Below are positions 6,942 through 9,464 of a stretch of DNA of 9,464 nt, one piece after another (the first letter of the stretch is position 1; the number at the start of each line of letters is the position of its first letter). The notes beneath the pieces were generated by a model. That model ran no database searches and had not been told where the DNA came from. It saw only the letters and a list, made by a program, of their open reading frames with translations. A program made the position numbers and the translations under genes. This stretch comes from Rhodospirillales bacterium (lineage in GTDB: Bacteria > Pseudomonadota > Alphaproteobacteria > UBA828): positions 1-9,464 of the forward strand of contig JAPOPO010000225.1 in assembly GCA_026712885.1 (NCBI GenBank), read 5' to 3'.

Positions 6942-8372
6942 GTGCTCGCCTCATCGCGCCTGAGACGAAGAGGCTCACGCGCCGACTACTGGCCGGGCTT
7001 CGTCGACCTGATGTCGACGTTGCTCCTGGTCATGATCTTCCTGCTCGTCGTCTACATGCTGGCGCAGTACTTCCTGCAGCGGTCGCTGTCGGAGGAGACC
7101 GAGGAAAAGGACGACCTCAACGCCCAGGTCAACAGCCTCGACGAGGAACTTTCCGTCGAACAGCAGGCCAATGCGGAGCTCAGAATCAACATCGCCCAGC
7201 TCTCGTCGCAGCTTCAGTCCTCGCTCTCTGTCCGGGACCAGCTCATCGCCGAGCTTTCGATGGTGTCCGGCGAGCGTGACACGCTCCAGCTGCGTCTCAG
7301 GGAGATGACGGGTGCGGGGCAGACCGCGATGGCTGAGGCAGCCGAGGCCTCCATCAGGGCCGAGGCCGGCGAAGAGAAGATCAAGGTCGTGCTCTCCGAG
7401 ATCGAGCGCCTGCGCCGCGACATCGACGCGCTGAATGAGGTGCGCCGTGACCTCGAATCGAAGGTCGGGATATTGGCGGCGGCGCTGGTCGAGAGCCGGG
7501 GCGAGCTCAACCAGAGCGAAGACGAGACGGCGGCCGTGCGCGCCGACCTTTCGGCGCTCCGCGACACGACGATGGAGCTGGAAAACCGGCTCTCCGACGA
7601 GCAGGAACGCACGGTGCTCGCCCAGCGCACGCTGGAGGAGCGTGAAATCCGCCTCGCCGAGGTGCAGGCCCTCCACCTCGCGGCTCAATCCTCGCTCGGC
7701 GCCAACGAAGCGGCGCTGAGCGAGAACCGCAAGCTCAGCGCGCGCCAGCGCGATCAGATTGCCGTGCTCAACCAGCAGATCGACGCGCTGAGGGCGCAGC
7801 TGGGGCGTGTCGAACAGGCCCTGCAAATCTCGGAGCTGAAGAGCGAGGAGCAGGACGTCACGATCGCCAATCTCGGCCAGCGCCTCAACATGGCGCTCGC
7901 CGCCAAGGTCGAGGAACTCGCCGCCTACCGCTCCGAGTTCTTCGGGCGGCTCCGAGAGGTGCTGAGCGACCGGCGCGACTTCACCATCATCGGCGACCGC
8001 TTCGTCTTCCAGTCGGAAGTGCTGTTCGCCTCCGCCTCCGACCAGCTGGAGGCGGAGGGCCACGAGCGCCTGGCCGCGTTCGCGCAAGTCCTCAAGGATG
8101 TGATGGTTCAGATCCCGACCGAGCTACCCTGGATCCTGCAGGTCGACGGCCACACCGACGCTAGGCCAATTCAGACGGCCCGCTTCCCGTCGAACTGGGA
8201 GCTCTCGGCGGCGCGCGCGATCTCGGTGGTGAACTTCCTCATCGCTCTCGGCATTCCGCCCGACCGCCTGAGCGCCACCGGCTACGGCGAGTTCCAGCCC
8301 CTCGACGACCGCGACGACGAGATCGCCCACCGCCGCAACCGCCGCATCGAGCTCAAGCTGACCCAGCGGTAA
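6942..8372 (+). CDS. OmpA/MotB-type peptidoglycan-binding protein with one membrane span and a long coiled coil
   Basis: The 476-residue product has a basic cytoplasmic start (SRLRRRGSR), then DYWPGFVDLMSTLLLVMIFL at 15-34. Here D22 sits at the start of the single span (about 23-45), the place of the proton-binding Asp of MotB, TolR and ZorB. Residues 48-325 are nearly unbroken charged helix rich in E, L, R and Q, predicted coiled coil. Residues 345-476 are an OmpA-like domain with VDGHTDARP at 401-409, the MotB-style FPSNWELSAARA at 415-426, and RRNRRIEL at 464-471; D406 and R425 correspond to the diaminopimelate-binding pair. It should anchor the proton channel encoded just upstream to peptidoglycan. 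The GTG start is supported by GGGAGG 8 bases upstream. It is often annotated as 'peptidoglycan-binding protein' in related bacteria. The coiled coil is far longer than the linker of ordinary MotB. Confidence 0.92.
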   Translation: MLASSRLRRRGSRADYWPGFVDLMSTLLLVMIFLLVVYMLAQYFLQRSLSEETEEKDDLNAQVNSLDEELSVEQQANAELRINIAQLSSQLQSSLSVRDQLIAELSMVSGERDTLQLRLREMTGAGQTAMAEAAEASIRAEAGEEKIKVVLSEIERLRRDIDALNEVRRDLESKVGILAAALVESRGELNQSEDETAAVRADLSALRDTTMELENRLSDEQERTVLAQRTLEEREIRLAEVQALHLAAQSSLGANEAALSENRKLSARQRDQIAVLNQQIDALRAQLGRVEQALQISELKSEEQDVTIANLGQRLNMALAAKVEELAAYRSEFFGRLREVLSDRRDFTIIGDRFVFQSEVLFASASDQLEAEGHERLAAFAQVLKDVMVQIPTELPWILQVDGHTDARPIQTARFPSNWELSAARAISVVNFLIALGIPPDRLSATGYGEFQPLDDRDDEIAHRRNRRIELKLTQR

Positions 8373-8375
8373 GGA

Positions 8376-9464
8376 TTACCCGGCCGCGCTGCGCGGCGCC
8401 TCCACCTCCGAATCCTCTTCGCGTCCATCGTCGAACTGGAGCGCGGCGAGCCTGGCGTAAAGTCCGCCCCGCGTCATCAGCGACTGGTGCGTTCCCTCGG
8501 CGATGGCCCGGCCCTCGTCCATCACCACGATCCGGTCCGCCTTCTGCACGGTCGCCAGCCGGTGCGCGATGACGATGGTGGTCCGCCCCGCCATCAGCCG
8601 CTCCAGCGCTTCCTGCACCGCACGCTCACTCTCGGCATCCAGCGCGCTGGTGGCCTCGTCGAGCAGCAGCACCGCCGGGTTGCGCAGAACGGCGCGGGCG
8701 ATCGCGAGCCGCTGCTTCTGCCCGCCCGAAAGCCTGGTTCCCTTCTCGCCGAGGAAGGTGTCGAAGCCCTCCGGCAGGCTGTCGAGGAAGGCCGCTGCGC
8801 CGGCCGCCTCTGCCGCGGCGCGGACCTCGTCGTCGCTGGCGTCGGGCCGGCCGAAGCGGATGTTCTCCCGCGCGCTCGCGGCGAAGATCACCGCGTCCTG
8901 CGGCACCAGCGCGAAGGAACGACGCACCGCCTCCAACGATGCCTCCCGCAGGTCGACGCCGTCGAGCGCCACGCGCCCGTCCTCCGGGTCGTAGAAGCGC
9001 AGCAGCAGGTTGAAGACGGTGGACTTGCCTGCGCCCGAGGGGCCGACCAGGGCGACCGTCTCGCCCGGCGCCACCGCGAGCGAGAACCCTTCCAGCGCCG
9101 GCGCGTCCGGGCGCGCGGGGTAGTGGAAGGGGGCGCGGTCCAGCTCGACGGCGCCCTGCTGCGGCTCCGGCCGCGGCGTCCCCACGGCCGGCGCGGGGGG
9201 GGGAGCGGGGCCCCCGCTGGGGCCAGGGCAGCGGCTGCGCCAGGGCGGGCGCGGGCGCGCGCGCGGGCTCCTCGTTGAGCAGCTCGGCCAGCCGCTCGGC
9301 CGCGCCGGCGGCGTGCTGCATGTCGCCGTAGACCTCGCTGAGCGAGCCCACCGAGCCCGCGACCACCACGGCGTAGAACATGAAGGCGGTCATCTCGCCA
9401 CCGGTCATCTCGCCCTGGAGCACGGTGGTGCCGGCGATCCAGAGCACGAGGCCCACGCCGCAGA
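8376..9464 (-). CDS. ABC exporter (fused membrane and ATPase domains), C-terminal part, frameshifted and cut by the right edge
   Basis: This is the distal part of an ABCB/MsbA-type half-transporter, read leftwards. From the edge to about 9215 one frame encodes the end of the membrane domain: [20 protein letters not shown], then [14 protein letters not shown], the usual lead into the ATPase. From about 9194 to the TAA at 8376 another frame encodes a complete ATPase domain: [11 protein letters not shown], Walker [11 protein letters not shown]-loop VPQD, signature LSGGQKQR, Walker B VLLLDE with D-loop SALD, and H-loop IAHRL. Joining them needs a one-base change in the nine-G run at 9195-9203, in a Pro/Ala-rich linker. 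Using GTG at 9185 as a start would give an isolated ATPase domain, which I think is an artefact. Such exporters work as dimers in the inner membrane, moving lipids, peptides or drugs; the substrate cannot be told. The 3' end converges on the OmpA-like gene with 3 bases between stops. Confidence 0.85.
8383..8397. terminator. Hairpin at the convergent gene ends, possible bidirectional terminator
   Basis: GCCGCG at 8383-8388 and CGCGGC at 8392-8397 form a perfect 6-bp stem around CTG, starting 11 bases after the OmpA-like stop. It also lies in the last codons of the opposing ABC gene. There is no T-run on either side, so terminator activity is uncertain. Confidence 0.25.
9195..9218. other. Nine-G run beside a perfect palindrome: site of the apparent frameshift
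   Basis: Nine G at 9195-9203 are followed directly by AGCGGGG (9204-9210), one C, and CCCCGCT (9212-9218), a perfect 7-bp inverted repeat with a single-base loop. On the coding strand, eight C instead of nine would take the membrane-domain frame straight into the ATPase frame. Homopolymer plus hairpin is a classic place for read errors or slippage. Confidence 0.75.

Noticed and set aside
6975..8087. Long open frame on the minus strand opposite the OmpA/MotB-like gene
   Set aside because: It is antisense to a gene with clear domains. Such frames are common in GC-rich DNA, and the composition (runs of R, E, L without motifs) is that of a shadow.
5766..8372. Zorya anti-phage system (ZorA/ZorB)
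   Set aside because: The layout is similar, but no ZorC, ZorD or ZorE gene follows; the next gene is a convergent ABC exporter. The long coiled coil is in the B-type subunit, unlike what I know of ZorB. Housekeeping genes surround the pair, with no defence-island features.
5766..8372. Flagellar stator MotA/MotB
   Set aside because: No other flagellar gene is in the window, and the channel subunit carries a TolQ/ZorA-like GLLGTF motif and a long C-terminal helix not typical of MotA. Kinship is distant.
8626..9194. Continuation of the ABC membrane-domain frame past the nine-G run
   Set aside because: After the run the translation turns into R/G/A-rich nonsense, while the correct ATPase motifs appear in the other frame.

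Overview
The window is GC-rich, gene-dense chromosomal DNA, most probably from an alphaproteobacterium (Rhodospirillales-like or a neighbouring order). The basis is the shikimate genes aroK and aroB followed by a DUF21 (HlyC/CorC-type) gene, the divergent xerD with its small upstream genes, and a MotA-like/OmpA-like pair whose motifs I recall from alphaproteobacterial genomes. No database search was run, so this placement is inference.

Left part, minus strand (1-2394): aroK (shikimate kinase) and aroB (3-dehydroquinate synthase) are 4 bases apart. A DUF21 membrane protein gene follows 30 bases after aroB and runs off the left edge. This reads as one operon transcribed right to left.

Middle part, plus strand (2562-5580): a divergent promoter region of about 170 bp separates aroK from a tightly coupled three-gene unit. 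It holds a 42-residue single-span membrane peptide with a TTG start, an alanine-rich exported helical-repeat protein of unknown function with a GTG start, and a XerD-type tyrosine recombinase with a TTG start. Each gene overlaps the next by 4 bases (GTGA, then TTGA), so translational coupling is likely.

Right part, plus strand (5766-8372): a MotA/TolQ/ExbB-type proton channel subunit and an OmpA/MotB-type partner lie 18 bases apart. The partner has one membrane span with an N-terminal Asp, a very long coiled coil and a peptidoglycan-binding domain. Together they look like a proton-driven motor or force transducer linking the inner membrane to the cell wall. They resemble ZorAB and MotAB in layout but are not obviously either.

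Right edge, minus strand (8376-9464): the C-terminal part of an ABC exporter (end of the membrane domain plus a complete ATPase domain) converges on the motor pair with 3 bases between the stop codons. Its reading frame is broken by one base at a run of nine G beside a perfect hairpin, which looks more like a sequence error than a real mutation.

No tRNA, rRNA, CRISPR array, insertion sequence or phage gene was seen. The least understood elements are the motor-like pair, the alanine-rich exported protein and the small membrane peptide.
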